Assembly: GCF_037038585.1 (NCBI RefSeq)
Contig: NC_092521.1
Span: 56,767,898 to 56,831,897 of the forward strand
Length of the DNA: 64,000 nt
Reading direction: 5' to 3'
DNA from: Patagioenas fasciata
Lineage: Eukaryota > Chordata > Aves > Columbiformes > Columbidae
Below, in pieces: positions 44,901-59,900 of the stretch (position 1 is its first letter; the number at the start of each line of letters is the position of its first letter). Under the pieces are notes generated by a model. The model did no database searches. It saw nothing but the letters and a program-made list of their open reading frames with translations, and was not told the origin of the DNA. A program made the position numbers and the translations under genes.

Positions 44901-47900
44901 AAAGAAGATAACACTCTTAAGCAATTTCCTCTAAGAAAAATCAATTCACAAGTAAGAGGAAAACTGAAGAGATGAGCGAAATGCACATACTAGGTAAAGC
45001 AAAGGTTACACTTATTTCTTATGAATCTCGATGATCCTTTGAAGTAATTGATTCTCTTTCCCTTCCCCTCAAGAGTCTTCAACAGCATTCCAGCTGAAAG
45101 CCTCCTTTATACCTCAAGAAGGCAAAAATGCTCTTATCTATAGAAAACAGAGGTGATCTGTGTTGTGGGGTGGTTTTTTTTGTTTTTTCCTGAAATCCCA
45201 TCCTGTAACAAGCACTAGTGCTCTCCTAAAAATATCAGTAGTGCTTCAAGCACACGGCCAAGTGACACCCTGCTCATACACTAATCTGAAAATAGGTATT
45301 TCTAAAGGAAAGATGAAATAGTGCCATTGTACATCTCATCCAGCTCTAACCCACAGAATTACTTGTCTCTGCCTCCCATACTGTACAAAGGCTTGATGCA
45401 TCCCACAATTTTCCATCACTTCAGCTCATTTTAAAAATATCTGGTCTCTTGATCTTTCTCCTCGAGTCCCATTTCAGAGCACCGGAACTGGCTGGTCTTC
45501 TTTGAACTGGCAGTTTCACACCGTACAGCCAAATCCCATTAGAATATTTCAAACCTCCCACATTTTCTCTCTTGAACAGAATGGCTCTTTCAAGTGGTGC
45601 CTGGCAGTCAAGCTGTACAGCTGAAATGCTGTCTTTGTGTGAATACCCGTACCACCCTTCCTTAAAGAAACCCCCTGTCCCTGAGCCCCGCACCGCAGCT
45701 ATTGCTGACCTGAAGTGATGCAGGACTAGAATGAGGAAAGGTTTGGCTTGCTAGAGATTCACAACTGTTGATGGACAGAAATACAGTTTTAAAGAACTGA
45801 TTTTATTCAAAGTGTTATCAGGAAACTAGATATTCTGCTAAAGAAATAAGCAGAACTTCAAGACTGAGGCAGTAATATAAAATTTTATGTATGTTATACA
45901 CAGGGAACACATTTCTGTGTGATAAATGACAACCAGCCTATTCTACGGTAACCACAACATATTCTTCCAAGATTTATTCTCCAAGACTAGCGACCAAGAA
46001 AAAAAAATCCTTGAATAATTATGGAACAACTTTTAAACAAACCACTTTTCAAGAAAATTAGTCAAGCCATTGCAGCAAAAGTCTCATGACCTACCGGGAT
46101 AAGCTTTCAGTAAACCACCAACACAGCTAAAATTGATAAACTCAGAAAGTCACCACCACGGTTCTCCACTGACCGCTGGCAACACTAACAGCATAATCAA
46201 AGGATGAGCAAACCACAAGCCATGCTCCAGGTTACAAGCAGCCATCCACACAAGGGCGTGAGCAGAAAAATAATATTATGCTATTAGATTAAGCTGCATC
46301 AAAACAAGCCTTATCATAAGCTTTTTACAGTGACTATCCAATCACTCAAAACAAAAGCGCATAAAAATCTTAGAATAACTTGAGGTTGTTCAGTCGCCTG
46401 AGGGTATGAACGTGAATAAAATGCTACCAAAATGATCAATGGAATTTGATGCTTTCAATGCCAAGTAAAACAGCTGAAGACAGAATAATAATGCTGGTCA
46501 GTCAAATTTCACACACTCCTTATAAAAGCCTTCATTTCATAGTTTAAGGGCTACTGAAATGGTCTAATATATGAAGGCATAAAATACACCTATGACCTCA
46601 TAGTGATGCTGCATTTAACAATCATGCCTAAGTGCATTAACAATTAATTTGATCATGTAAATTGAGAAGGCAATATGCTAAGCACCAAAACTCAAATCTT
46701 AAATTTTACCACAACGTCCTCTAGCTGTTTATTCTAATTCTTGGCAACACGGTTTTCAAAAGGTACATAAAAATGGCAATGAGAACAAATAGGTCAAATA
46801 ATCCCCACACACATTTAGGGGCTTTTTTAGTAACTAGTGTATATCAACATAGTAACAGCTATTGCCCATTGAATCTGCAAAACACTTGACATTCAAGTGA
46901 GTCTGGGTTCTCCTAAACTGTTACACACCAGCACCTTTCCTAACACCTCAGACTTATTTCTGTGGTCACAAAGTCCAAAATTAATCCCTCTTGTAGTTCA
47001 AAGTAACATGAGGATGCCCCACAAGTTTAAAAGCAAATGTTCACCATGTTTCAGAAACCCCTTCAAAACACTAGAAGAATTACATACATATCTGTATACA
47101 AAGACACCCCAAGACCCCAGAACATGACCTGCTATTAGATTGTTTGCCTCCACAAATAAAACATCTTCTCAGTACATTTGAAATTTTGGACATTGGAAAC
47201 CAGCAGCAAAGCAAACCTTATCTTCTTGAACTACACTGGCACTTCCTGGCTCTTTCGCAGGATCAGACAGCGAGGGCCACTAAGCAGTCATGCACCACCT
47301 TAATCTGACATCAGTGGCCACTCAGAGGCTTGTATTAACTCGAGAATCCATTTTGCTAATGGGTTTTTTAAAATATTTCCTATTTGCAGAGGACTCAAGA
47401 TTCCACCTGGGGTTTATTAATGGACCTTACTCAGAAGTATCATACCACCAGTGTCACATCAAATCTAGTTCATTTCTTCTAGTCCATTTTCCTCCAGCAA
47501 ACCTATTATTTGCAAACCTGAGTTTCACCTGCTTTATTATTTCTAGGAACCCAGTCTGAGATATGTTTCATCAAGGTTCCTCTGGCAATTTAAATTCCTA
47601 TTCACTGCTCCATTTCCTCACCCAGTCAGTCCCCGGTTTCCCTCAAGTACTGATGATCATTTGCCCTCCTACAGCTTCCCTGAATTCCCCAGCACCAACC
47701 TGGTGTGATTTTGCTTATAAGCTTTCATTATGTGTCACACTGCATCTTTCTGGAAGCTATCTGGATTGCCACACCAGAAATTACTGAAAATACAAGTTTT
47801 CTTTCACTGAAGACCAGTATTTATACTCGTGACAAGGAAAGCTAGAAGCAGCAATAAAGAATAGTAGAAAAATACCCATTCAACACAAGGTGAAGTCTTC

Positions 47901-50900
47901 CAGAAGCCAGATGTCGATATCTAACGATTCTCCCATGATATCGTCACAAAACTTAGCAACCATCTCCAAACAGGTCATTTTACAGATTTAACAAAAGGTT
48001 CTCATAAACACCTATCGTTTCTTGAGTACACCGGGAGACTTTGCTTCAAATTACAGACATGCAATAGCTTCGCACATAAATGATTATACATTTTTAACAG
48101 TAGCACAGTATTTTCCTTCTACCCCTATTTTCTGACAGAGGCGAGGATTTGTGGAAGCTTTCACAGTCAACCTGTCCTCAGGGAGAGTTCTGAATCTGAG
48201 CAATTACAGCAGAAAACAGCAGTCAACTTTCAGAAGAGCTGACAACACCAACAAAATGATGGAGGATACACAATGAAACATGGTGGAAAGGTAGCTTCCA
48301 ATTTCTGTATTCTAAAATGCGGACTGGAAATGCTGCACCAGCAAGACAAAGCACATGAGAAATATTTTCAAAACTTTTGGAAATATACCAATAAACACCA
48401 TCTCCTCTCCAAAGCTTTATTGGACTACCCCAGCCACAACAGCAAAACCAAATGTTTGCCTAGAACAGATATAAACAAATCAACCTGCCAAATGCTTTGA
48501 TCTAATCCTAAAAAACAAACATTGCCTCCCTCCACAAATCCCACCTGTACTTCCAGCTGCTCTTTAACAAAACAAAACCACCACCAACAAAAACAACTAA
48601 ACATTCAGAAGTTGTTGCATTGGTAAGAACATTAAAGAAGCACTTACACTTAATACATATGTATTTTAATTATGTATTAGAGAGATTTGTTGCAGGAACA
48701 CAAATTACTTTGGTTCAGAATGGCTGTATTGTAAAGACAGCTCTAGTTCTCTGCATTTTCAAGGATATACTAAAATTTCTTAAGTATTCTTAGAATTCAG
48801 AGTATATTTTGTTCGTGAGTCATCTTATATTCCAGGCATCAAGTGGCTAAATGTCTTTACTCTGCCCCCACCAAAGTCCCCTCCAGAAAAACTTGCGCAA
48901 GCATAGTTAAGCTCACACTTCAAGTTACTGCGAATACTCAGTTCCCACAAGTTTTATGGTATTATTCCTGAATTCTTACAGAAGGCTGCACTTAACATTC
49001 GCAGTATTATTCTAGAAACTATATAGGTTTTCTGTCTAAGTAACAAAGTATGTTCTACTTCCTGTAGCTGGTCATGTAAAAATATTCTTTGGAGTTAATA
49101 TTTGGGGAGCCTCGTAGGAGTGACAGGGCACTAAAATAAAAATTAAATGCAGTAAGATTGCCACGTATTTGCGAAACTGAGTTACACAACATATAAGAAA
49201 CTCTCTACAATGCTGATTGCCCTGAATTACCAGCTCAAAGAAAATCCAGAAATCTAAGTGCTCCAAAGTCAACTATAGTATACATTGTGCTGTTCCTCAA
49301 GGGATTTCTACATTTTCCAGCTAATGTTATGTCCAAACATACATATATCATGAAAATTGCATCCTTTGAAAACAGGAAGTTTAAGATTAGGAGCCAACAC
49401 CAGCCAGACAATTCCACAAAGAAGTCTTGGTAGCTAGGAAAATCTGCCTCAGTTTTCCAAAAAGGAAAGTTACTCTTTCTCAAGCACTAGGCTTGCAAGC
49501 ACTGTTCCTCTTTTCTTTGCCTTTGCTGTCAATAAACAAACAACTAAACAGAAATTCTTCAGGTCAGTAGGACAGAGTTTCATAAAGTTCTTCTTACATT
49601 GAATAGACCAAGGAACAACACGCCGAGTTTTATCATGTTGGTCTCGTGAGGGAGGTTTCATATTAACAAATATTATCTCAAAGTACCATCAATAGTTACT
49701 ATAAATTCAGGTATTTTTGACCAAATATATCAATGTTTAGTTGTATAAAACAACATGCAAAGGATCATCTTCAAGTTTTCCTTTCCCAAATCCACTAACA
49801 CAACCTGGAATAAAACTTGCCATACTAGCACCTTCATTTAATATAAGGCAAGGTTTATAGGGAGAGAGAATATCTTACAAGACATAGCTGGAACAAACAG
49901 ACAAGCTCTTCAATCCTGTCTTCAGCTCTGAAACAGAAGCAGCAAATTCCAACCCAAGCTCAGGCCAGGAACATTTTTTTTGAGCTTAACTTGATTAAAC
50001 TGGCAAAGTGGTTAATTTTTAAGAGAAAGGGATGGTTGGTCCTGTGGAGCAAAAGGGGAGGTAAGCAAGAGGAGATAAAGTTACCTATCTACAGGTGGTA
50101 ATCCCCCCTCCCCCAAAAAAACTTTGATAGCTGGACTATGGAAGACTGAAGTTCTATTAAAAATAGTAATTACTAAGTCTGATTTCTGATACTCGAAAGA
50201 AATCAGAATTTCAAGTCCTAGGTCCCTCCTTTTAGGGTATTTCTTACAGCTCCTCTTAGAATCACCAGTACTATCAGTTACAATTCAGTATATTAAGGTA
50301 CTGCCAAATAAGAAATATAAGTATAAAAATGCTAAAGCTGTTCTCTTTTAATCTATAGATTGAGGTCTAACTTGCTTATATGCCACACATATATCTTCAA
50401 CATTATCAGAAGCAAAGTGCATAAAAATTTTCAGTGTAAATCTCACTCAAACCTGTAGTGACAATATGCTAAACAGTCGTCATTACATACTTAAGCCCAG
50501 AAATATGAGTCCTACAGAGTGAGAAAAGCTTACGTTGATATTTTCTAATTGCAGGAGATGTACTGTGTAATAGGACTTGACATCTTCAGATACTAGCCTC
50601 ACACGGAAACCTGTTTCAGTGAATGTCATTACTTCCTCTTCTTTTGTTGGCCAGTATTGTGCACACTTCACCTATTTTTTTTTAAAGGAAAGAAAAGAAG
50701 AAAAAAAGAAAAAGCTGATTAAGGAACCCAGTATCTTATACTTTGCATGAGCATATTCTTAGACCCTGTTATTCAGCAGACTCAAGGACTTGCCCTCGGT
50801 TTGAGGAATTCTCTAAGTCCATCATGTTTACAGCCAAATTATTATAGCTGTTACGCATTCCAGCTTTATCTGTTTATGCTTGCTTTCATCGCAGGGCTAC

Positions 50901-53900
50901 CATGTTTTGCGATATGCCTTAACCCTTCTCCCTCTCCCCCCTGTAGTTCTCTACAGTGAACAGACCTCTTTACTCAGCTACTTCAACACCATTTCTCTCC
51001 ATTCCTGATGTGCATACCTGCACACTTACATAATTGATGTCACACACCCAGTTTTCCCAAGGTTTGCTGAATACTGGAAGATTCTATTGAAACAAAAGAA
51101 TAAACTAATAAAGCAATGCAAAACTGTCCTTTATCTTCTATTTCTGTCGCACTGAACTCACACTTTCTGTAGGAAAATATTTGCATTAAAAAGTGACTTT
51201 TTAAACGGGATATTCAGATCTTTTTCACTAAAAAATCTTCTCTGAAGAGAAACCATAAACCTCACGTGACATGCATTTGTAACTAAAATCCACAGTGGTT
51301 TTGGGTACATTAGCAGAAAAACTACACGACAACAGAAGATTCCTGTGTTCTGCATGTATACCACCAGCTGTAAAGAATCAAAAATAACTAAACCAGTTTG
51401 ACAGTTGCTGGGCAGCAGCTTGTCTTCCGTGTTACAAACAGCTAAGATCACTATATAACAAATATGCTGCTCTGTTAGATTTAGAATAAATAATCTAAAG
51501 ATACTCTAATTCAGACTTGCTTGCCCACCTTCCATTTTCTTCCAGAGCACCTTGTGCTGCTTCTACTCCATCTCATTTCTATCTGTATATCCTCATTTCT
51601 CAGGACATTACTCTTACCTTTCTGGATGTAGATTTATTAGATGCTGTTTTCACCAAACTGAATTTTGTGTCTTAGCTCCATGACTTTAATGTTACATGAA
51701 ATACATGTTATGTCGTATGCCAGTGAGAAAGTCTGTTAATTCTTAACATAACACTCAAACATTGGTCAACTGTATTACAATTATGTGACCTACTTTACAA
51801 CTTTAGGCCTAATATTACTTACCGATTCTTTTTCAACAATTCTGTTCAGCATGACAACTGCTTTGGTTTGTTGTTGCCATACCATTAGCCAAAAATGACA
51901 ACATGTATTAGGTAGTGGACCCTGTGTAGTAAAAAAAGAAAAAAAAAAAGGGAAAAAAAAAAGGGTGGGAGAATGTATAGGCAAAGCAGTGTTTGAATAC
52001 AGTTCATAGTTCACTGTGTGAAACATAAAAAGAGTCTTCCTCTGAAAAGTTTAAATAAATTATTAATAGAATTACAGAAATGACAGGCAAGAAAGTAACC
52101 ACACTGCACAGATCATTCCACTACTTAAGTTTTTTGTTTTAAGAAGGAAGGAAAAAAAAATTTTAAAAAGGGCACTAAGAACTCAGGGAAAGGGATTTTT
52201 CAGTTTGAGCATCAATACTATTGGGCTGTTAGAAGAAAAGCTACTGCAGGCTTGCTCAGAAGGTACAAGAAGAAAGAACAGGTAAAAGTATTGTTGCAAC
52301 CTGTTTCCAAAAGAACTAAAGAAAATATCAAGAAATATTTGAAAGCTTTACATGTAGTGAACTATCCATACATAAATATTCCCTTTAGCTTTTTCTTAAA
52401 ACATATAATGTGTCCGCAACTAGATCAAACAGGTGGTTAGAATGAGATATATATAACTCACAGAGACAAGAAACCATCCAAATAGAAATGACAACTGTAC
52501 AAATCCCCCTCCTCCAGATTCTCAATCCCTATAATAATCTAGTTAATGGGTACTACTTACCTGTGTTAAAATGTAGTATCTCTGGGCTTCTTCTATGACC
52601 ACTAGGCTGGCATTGATGTAGTCATTCTCGGTGTTCTGCAGTTTTACACGACTATGATCATCTAAAATTCAAAGAAAATTAAGAATTAATGATGCATCCA
52701 TTTCATGAATACTCTCTAACAGGCAAGTTTAGGCCTGACAAGCAATTAGAAATAAATCCTGCAATACAAACCAAACGGCAAACTACAAACATACATGAAA
52801 CTAACTTCTCATGCAACTTTGATAACTGCCTGTTTCATTCTCCCCTCAGCATTCCATCAAAGTAACTTCAGGCAGCTATTAATAGAAGCTGCTCAGAAAA
52901 CTGGAATACCCAGTTTTCTTTAAAAAACAACCAAACAAACCAACCCTGCCAAAAGATGCTCACAGACATCCCTCAGCAGTTGCATTTCCTTAGTACAATG
53001 ACACCACAGCCCCCACCAGGCAGCAGTCTGTCCCATCACACCAAATCACTCTATTGCATGTTTCCTTTAAGTTCAGAATTCCAAGATTTCTGATGAACTG
53101 AAGTTTCATAGGTTGAGGTAGAATCATAAAGTTAAACACAAAAAGCTTCAAAAAAAGACAAAACTCAACTTCTCTAACAAGCCCACTCATAATAATCCAA
53201 ACCAAGCTTTGATCAATTTAATTTCCCCTGTAACTTATTGTTCAGTTCTATACAAATTAGAAATACTGAAGGGCACATGCAAAAATGTACCATTGAACAA
53301 ATCTTCCAACTTAACTAAGCCTTATCTTATCACATGGCCTCTCACAATTACACAGGCGAGACAGAAGATTTCCCTATTTATGGTAGAGGAAATCAACGGA
53401 CTCCATTTAAAATTCTAACATTAATATGAGAAAGAATATCAGACACTCATACAAAAACACTGCATAATAAAAAGTCACAGTGGCTGTTCTTAGAACCTTT
53501 TAGTATCTGATTTACCACCCTCTAGGAGACATTCAGGTAATTTGACTTGTTCACAGCAAGTAATCCTTCAGCCATTTATTCAAAATGTATTAAATAAATA
53601 TCATTTTTAGTTTAAAATTTGTACACAACTGCTTGCCAGGAAATGTGATCCCAACCGACTGCAAACCTCCTGAAGCTCAGCTGCCTAGACAGACTGTTTA
53701 TGAGAAAAGTAAATAAAAAATAGCGAACAAAAATTAATTTAAGAGACTTCACCACATTTCAGGAAGAGAAGGAACAGATTCCATAAAGAAACTGGCAAAC
53801 CTGACAGTGAATTATGGTGGAGTGCCAGCTTTTAACCTACATTCACCTGGTCTTACCCACAAAACTTACTGAGGGCACTGATGGCACAGCTGCCTTTAAA

Positions 53901-56900
53901 ATGTCAGCCCTCTCTTTCCCTCTCCCATCCCTGCACCAAAAGGCTACCTTCCTTCTGACAAACATCTTGGGAAATGCACAAAATCCTTGAGTTTTGACAT
54001 GCGCAACTATGAAGTTCACATCCAGTGCACTTACGACAGCTGAACTCAGATTAAGTCCCGGTATCACAGCCAGTCTATACAGCACAAGGCTTATCTAAGA
54101 AATCCATTAATATGACCCCAGATAGACAAAAAGCTGATGGGAATAAAAAAATAGTTACTGAATTACACTCTTGTTCTACAGATAGCTCAAATGATTTTAG
54201 AAATACTTTCCATATGTTTGGAAACCTGGGCAAAGTACACTTACTAGGTCTTTATCTGCTTTTATACTCTCATCTGCCTGCTACTGGCAACTGCCAAAGA
54301 GAATCTTGCTGGATTAAAGGAAAGAAGTCAACAGTAAGTTACTATCTTTTTTTTTTTCCTTTTTTTCTTCTTTATTTTTAAGGACTGAGATTTAGGGTTG
54401 TCATCCTACCTCCTTTAGCTGCTACCTTTTATATGCAGCCATGTACAAACATGCAGAGAACGCTGAAAAACTATTTTTAATACAAAAGTATGAGAAAGTT
54501 ACTGGTTTAGTCTGTTTTCATTAGCATTCCAGCTGTAAGGCAATACCATCTTGTCTTTCAGGACTCTTAAAAGAATTTATGATACATCTCTATGAAAAAA
54601 AATATTATCAAAGCCAAGATACAGTAAAATTAAGACACACATGCGTTTAAAGTTGAATATATCTCCTTGTATTATTTTGTCTGGATAGGAAAGCGTTACT
54701 TTTTTCCTTTCATGTATCACTTTATCTGAAATGTTTCTACTGGAGAGAAACCAAGACCTTTGTAAATATTACATGTCATTTGCCAACAGGAAAAACTTAA
54801 GATCTTGTTATAGTAAATCACACATACCGGTACTAGTGTTCTCGGAAAGATGACGTAAGCAAGCGCTGTTAACAGTTTAATCACCCGGCAGCAGCTGCTG
54901 TATTGCTGCCAGTAGGAGATAATTACCGAGGCTCTAATGAGGCTTCCTACTGTAATCTTCACACACATTTCCAGGCTTATTTTTTCTTTCTTATAAATTA
55001 TGCTTTATAAACATGACAAATGAAATTCTGAGAATGTTTTTAAAAGTCCCTTTAACAACTAATTCCATGTACAGGCAGCCTCCCTCCTCCCCAACTAAAA
55101 CAGAAACGATCCTACATACAAAATACACTGGCGTACACCCCATAGGACAAGGAAAACCACTAGAATATATTGATTTCCCTTCTTTCAAGGGAAAACGTTC
55201 CTAAAGGACATAACGACCCAGAAACCTAATTCAAGCCCTGGCTTGCTCTTCTGAATTAAATGAAGCAAGCCAACTTTTGACAGAAAGTTAGCCTTAACAT
55301 ATTTCCTGTATATTAATCTTTTCCAGTTACAAAATACCTCAGATTTATATGAATGATAAATCTATCTTAAATCTTAAACACTTTTCTGAAATGTTGCCAT
55401 GCCCACAACAGCTAAAATGTAGTACTCATTTTCTGAAGTGCTAATTCCCCTATTTCAACAAACTATGCAGCTCAAAAAGGAAGTGAAAACCTTAAAAATG
55501 CTTCTCATTCTGGCTTCAGCACTAAGAAAACTACTCCCAGAACCATCCTGTTCAAGATAAGCAAATTCTTATTATCCACTTCAAGCAAAACCCTGCCCCA
55601 CTGATATCACAGACAACACTCCCTGTGTCTCAAATAAGGCAGAGACTTCACATTACACATCCATTCACCCACTCCCTGCTAATAAGAAAATTACATATCC
55701 AGTTAGAACTGAGATACAAAACATTTGGCATTTTACCTCATACGGTTCTTGGAGTTGGTTAATGAAAGGTTTTCATTTGAAAACAACTGTCTTTCTAGAA
55801 GTGAAACCAGTGTATAACTTAAAAATTATCTTTTATCCAAGAGATGTGTCTGGCTCCCCAAATATAGAGCCATTAACAACAAAAGGAAGGTGAAATACTA
55901 CTTAGTGAATTTTAAAAAGTCATAAATAAAACATGTAGCCATAAACCATCCCAGTGACCCAGTCTGACCCTTTCCTGCCTACCCACAAATCCCCTTCATT
56001 TCACTAATTTAAATCTAGCCTGAGCTGCTAAATTATTCAAATTACAATACTCTCTCACTGGACTTACAGTCTCAAGACTCAGGGGTTGCCTAAGGCAAAG
56101 GAAAGGCAAAGTGACTCTTCTCCACCCCGTCACTGGTTGTACATAATGAACGCCATCATATCAATCATGAACAAGCTCATAACTGAAATCTATGTATACT
56201 GAAATGTATGCATAACTACTGCACGGGATCCTTACACTTTTAAGCAGGACTGTGAAAAAAACTTCATTGTATCTTAATTTTTGATCAGTGTGTGCTATTA
56301 AAATTCCCCTCTTCCTCAAACCCAAAGAAAAAAGTATCTCCAAAAGCAGCATGTTGAGTTCACACACCATGTTTCTGGTAGCAAGATGTTTCAGAGAATC
56401 ATGAGATAATGTAATAAAAATCACCAACATCAGCTTCTAATATTGACAACAAGAAGTGCACTAGGCTTATTTTGGAAAGATCATCTCCCTGTTCTCAGCA
56501 CACTCGAAACACAGGACAGAAAGGGAACATTTTTGCAATGATAATTAATCAGCACTGTGCAAAACCATCCACGTCATTTCTAACTCCATTCTCTGTAAAG
56601 CACAATACTCTTCATGTTCCTCTCTCCCTAGTAACAACCGTAAGCCTGTGGCTGAAAGGTCCAACAGAGAGTTTACTAATGGTCATAGGAAGAAAGCAAG
56701 AGAAATCACTACCTCTCAAGACATTCCAACAGCAATATGATCTACCAGGCAAAACTGTTCAGATGACCCAAGAAACTGAGCTACACACATTACAAAATTA
56801 AGCTTAAAGAAACAACTGCATAAACCCTCACCTACTCCCCAAAAGCAAAAGAAAAATTAAAAAATCCTATCAATTTTGCTGACTGGGATTTACTTCTTGC

Positions 56901-59900
56901 CTCTAAATCTGGGAATATGGTAAGCAGATCTCTAAAGGTGTTTACAGTCAACCTGAGACACTAGACTCCTCTGATATCAACTAAGGATAAGATTTTGAAG
57001 GAGAGTAATAACAGAAATCTTAGAGTTTATTAAAGCTATCAATAAAGAATAATAACCTCACAAGTTATTTTCCTCTTAACAATGTTTTCTGAGAAATGGT
57101 TTCATCTGTCAGGAAATGACTAGCTGTCAAACCAAATCTATTTCAGATTAACTTCCTGTTTCAATAATAATGCATAGCCAAAATATTCCTCTCCCTATTC
57201 TAGAATAATACCCATCTGCTAGACTGCTGTTTATTTTGGCTAGGCAGTAACTTTTGAGGGCTTTTACCCAACCGAACGTATCCACACCACAGCTCTTTAG
57301 CCAACAAAACTGGACACTAACAAAAATATTTATGAAACCGGAGACAATGTGAAACTCAGCTGTAATGGGCAAAGATGATTACCCTTTCCCAGCCAACAGA
57401 AATCAACTTTTACCTAGAAATGTATGTAATGGACAGAAATTGGTTTCACTGTGCGGTTGAAATGGGGCAAACCAACCCAAGGCATTTTTTCCTGCACTTG
57501 TAATCGACATCTTTTCCATAAAACAGAATAATCTTTGCATTTCCTCTTGCAGACTTACCACGTCAGATTTTAGAGTGGCTTGGCCACTACCAAGGTTAAC
57601 AAACTATTTTTTCACTGCTATGGGGAAATAAAACATTTTCATCAAATTTTGTCTTCCAATATGTTTAAGTAACTAGATCTTAGAAGTTTAACTGTTAGTT
57701 CTGAAGGCCTTTGGCTATCAGAGAATATTAGTATTATCACCTGTTTTTTCATTTAAACACTGTTAAAGAGCAGTAAAATTTGCAAAGTGAAGGACTGAGA
57801 CGTTAAGATTGTGTAAGACTGAGTTATCTTGCATTTCTGCAATGCCAGTTCCTTTCATATATGCACCATGATTAGATGTGTTCACCACAGCGACCAAACT
57901 GCATAGCTTTTACCCCAGCTGCTTTGAAATTTACGTACTGTTTTCTTGGAATGTTATTTATCATATAGTGCCTTCCAGGTCTATTTCTCCAGCTCTCACT
58001 ATTGTTACAGAAACAATTATGAGTCATATTTGAAAACACACAGATGTAAAATTCAACAGGAATTAGTTCAAACACAGTGTTCTGCTCTGTTCTCCTCATA
58101 CAGCCTGTTCTTAGTGCCCAGTTCTGCAGGCTGTCTTGGTGCCCAATTCAAACATTCTTTCTGTCATAAATGCTAAAAAACTGAGACATGCCTCACAAAG
58201 TTCACCATCTTAGTTCAGTCATCATGTCAGACTTCAGGCCAAGTAGCATATAATGATCCTAACTGAGCCCAACTACTACTTCAAGACTAGATTTTTTCTG
58301 TCTCTCAGATATTACACAGGGTCCAGAAATTAAAACAGTGACATAATTAATTTCCTCCTGATGAAACAAGTATATCAGAAGCAGGCTTTGCCATCACCAA
58401 AGTAGAGGTGTTTGGTGCTCTTCACTACTGTATAAGGCATGCCATGATTAAGGAAAACTTTGAGCTCCAAAAGACTACAGGAAATAAATACAAGTCACAC
58501 CTCTAAGATTACTGCAGGCATTATTAGATGCTACTTAAATAACACAATGTATTCCTTGTTTATTTTAGGAACACTCTTTTTAAAAAGAAAGCAAACCCAC
58601 AAATGTGTTGCAGGGTAAGCTGCCATTCTCTCTGCAGTAGCGCCTAAGTAATGAAATCTATGGATGGGAGAAACGGTAAATGTATGAACACAGCTCCTGC
58701 CACAGAAGTTTACAGGATACTGGACCTACAAATAGAACTTGGGTCTCATGGATTCCAGTCCAATTTCCTGCCTTCTCTTCTTACAAACTCTATCCCAATT
58801 TAAGTATGAAACAGAAAGTGAATAAAATATGATCTGCTTTGCTTCTGGTAAGACGCTAATGCCATGCTGTAACAGGATAGCAAACTCGAGAGATGTTAAG
58901 AACTTCTGTACAGATCAGCAAAGGTCTAGCAGAGGTCTATCCCCCTCTTCTAAGCACACAGCAGAAGTTAGACAGCTTTGACTGATTTGAGGTATCTTCT
59001 TCAGAGCTGTAGATTTCCCAGAGAGATCACACTAGGGAATGCCATGCAGACACAGCAAAAAGGCTGTGCACCGAACTCTTAAGCTTGGTTCCATCAGAGT
59101 GCAGCACAGAGATTCAGCGTTAAGCCAAACTGGACCCATTTGGTAGAAATACGCTGTGCAAGTTGGCATTCCAGCAGCAGGCCTAATGAGCAGCGTGAAG
59201 CGCTGCATCTGACCAGTATGACTCAACTTGAGACCCTTTCTGTGCAATTTTGAGAAGTGCTATGCACATGCCATTACCACAACTTTCAACTGGAAACAAG
59301 GAGTTCAGCACTTCTCCAAATCTTACAATAAGGTATTCAGATTAGGCTTTCAAACAAAAAACCCCAGTATACCAGTAACCCTTCAAAAATTCTAGATCCA
59401 GTAACAAGAAGGCTTTTATGAGCCTTTGGTGCTCTGGGAAACTTCGTACTGAAGAACACACAAAAGTTTAACCTGTTCCAATTTCTATATTTTGTAGAAC
59501 AATTAAGGCTGCACTAAATTTTTTCCTAATTCTTTTGAAAGATTTATGATAGCTTTCTCCAGCTATAACTGCATATTGGTACTCTTTTGCTCATATGTCT
59601 TTTTATAATAATTTTGGATTACAGTTTCTAAAGTAAATTATATTGAAAAAAGTCCACAACACTTCAGTAGCAAGGAAGCTGGTAAAACAAAAAGCTGCCT
59701 TCACCTGAGAAGCAAGATCATTATGTCACAAAGACCATCTTACGGCAGTTAGTAAAACACAAAGCACTCCATACCACATCTACTTGCATTAAGAAAATTA
59801 AAAAACTATTTCATACGTACATTCTTGCGCACAGACAAAAATAACAAAATCTCAAGTATTTTTTTAAAGCAACAGTAGAAATCGAGCGGCATTTATCCAC

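Noticed and set aside
45421-45693. 90-codon minus-strand frame in PTPN2 intron 5
   Set aside because: No known motif, no splice context and a single frame. Its length is within chance for this much intron.
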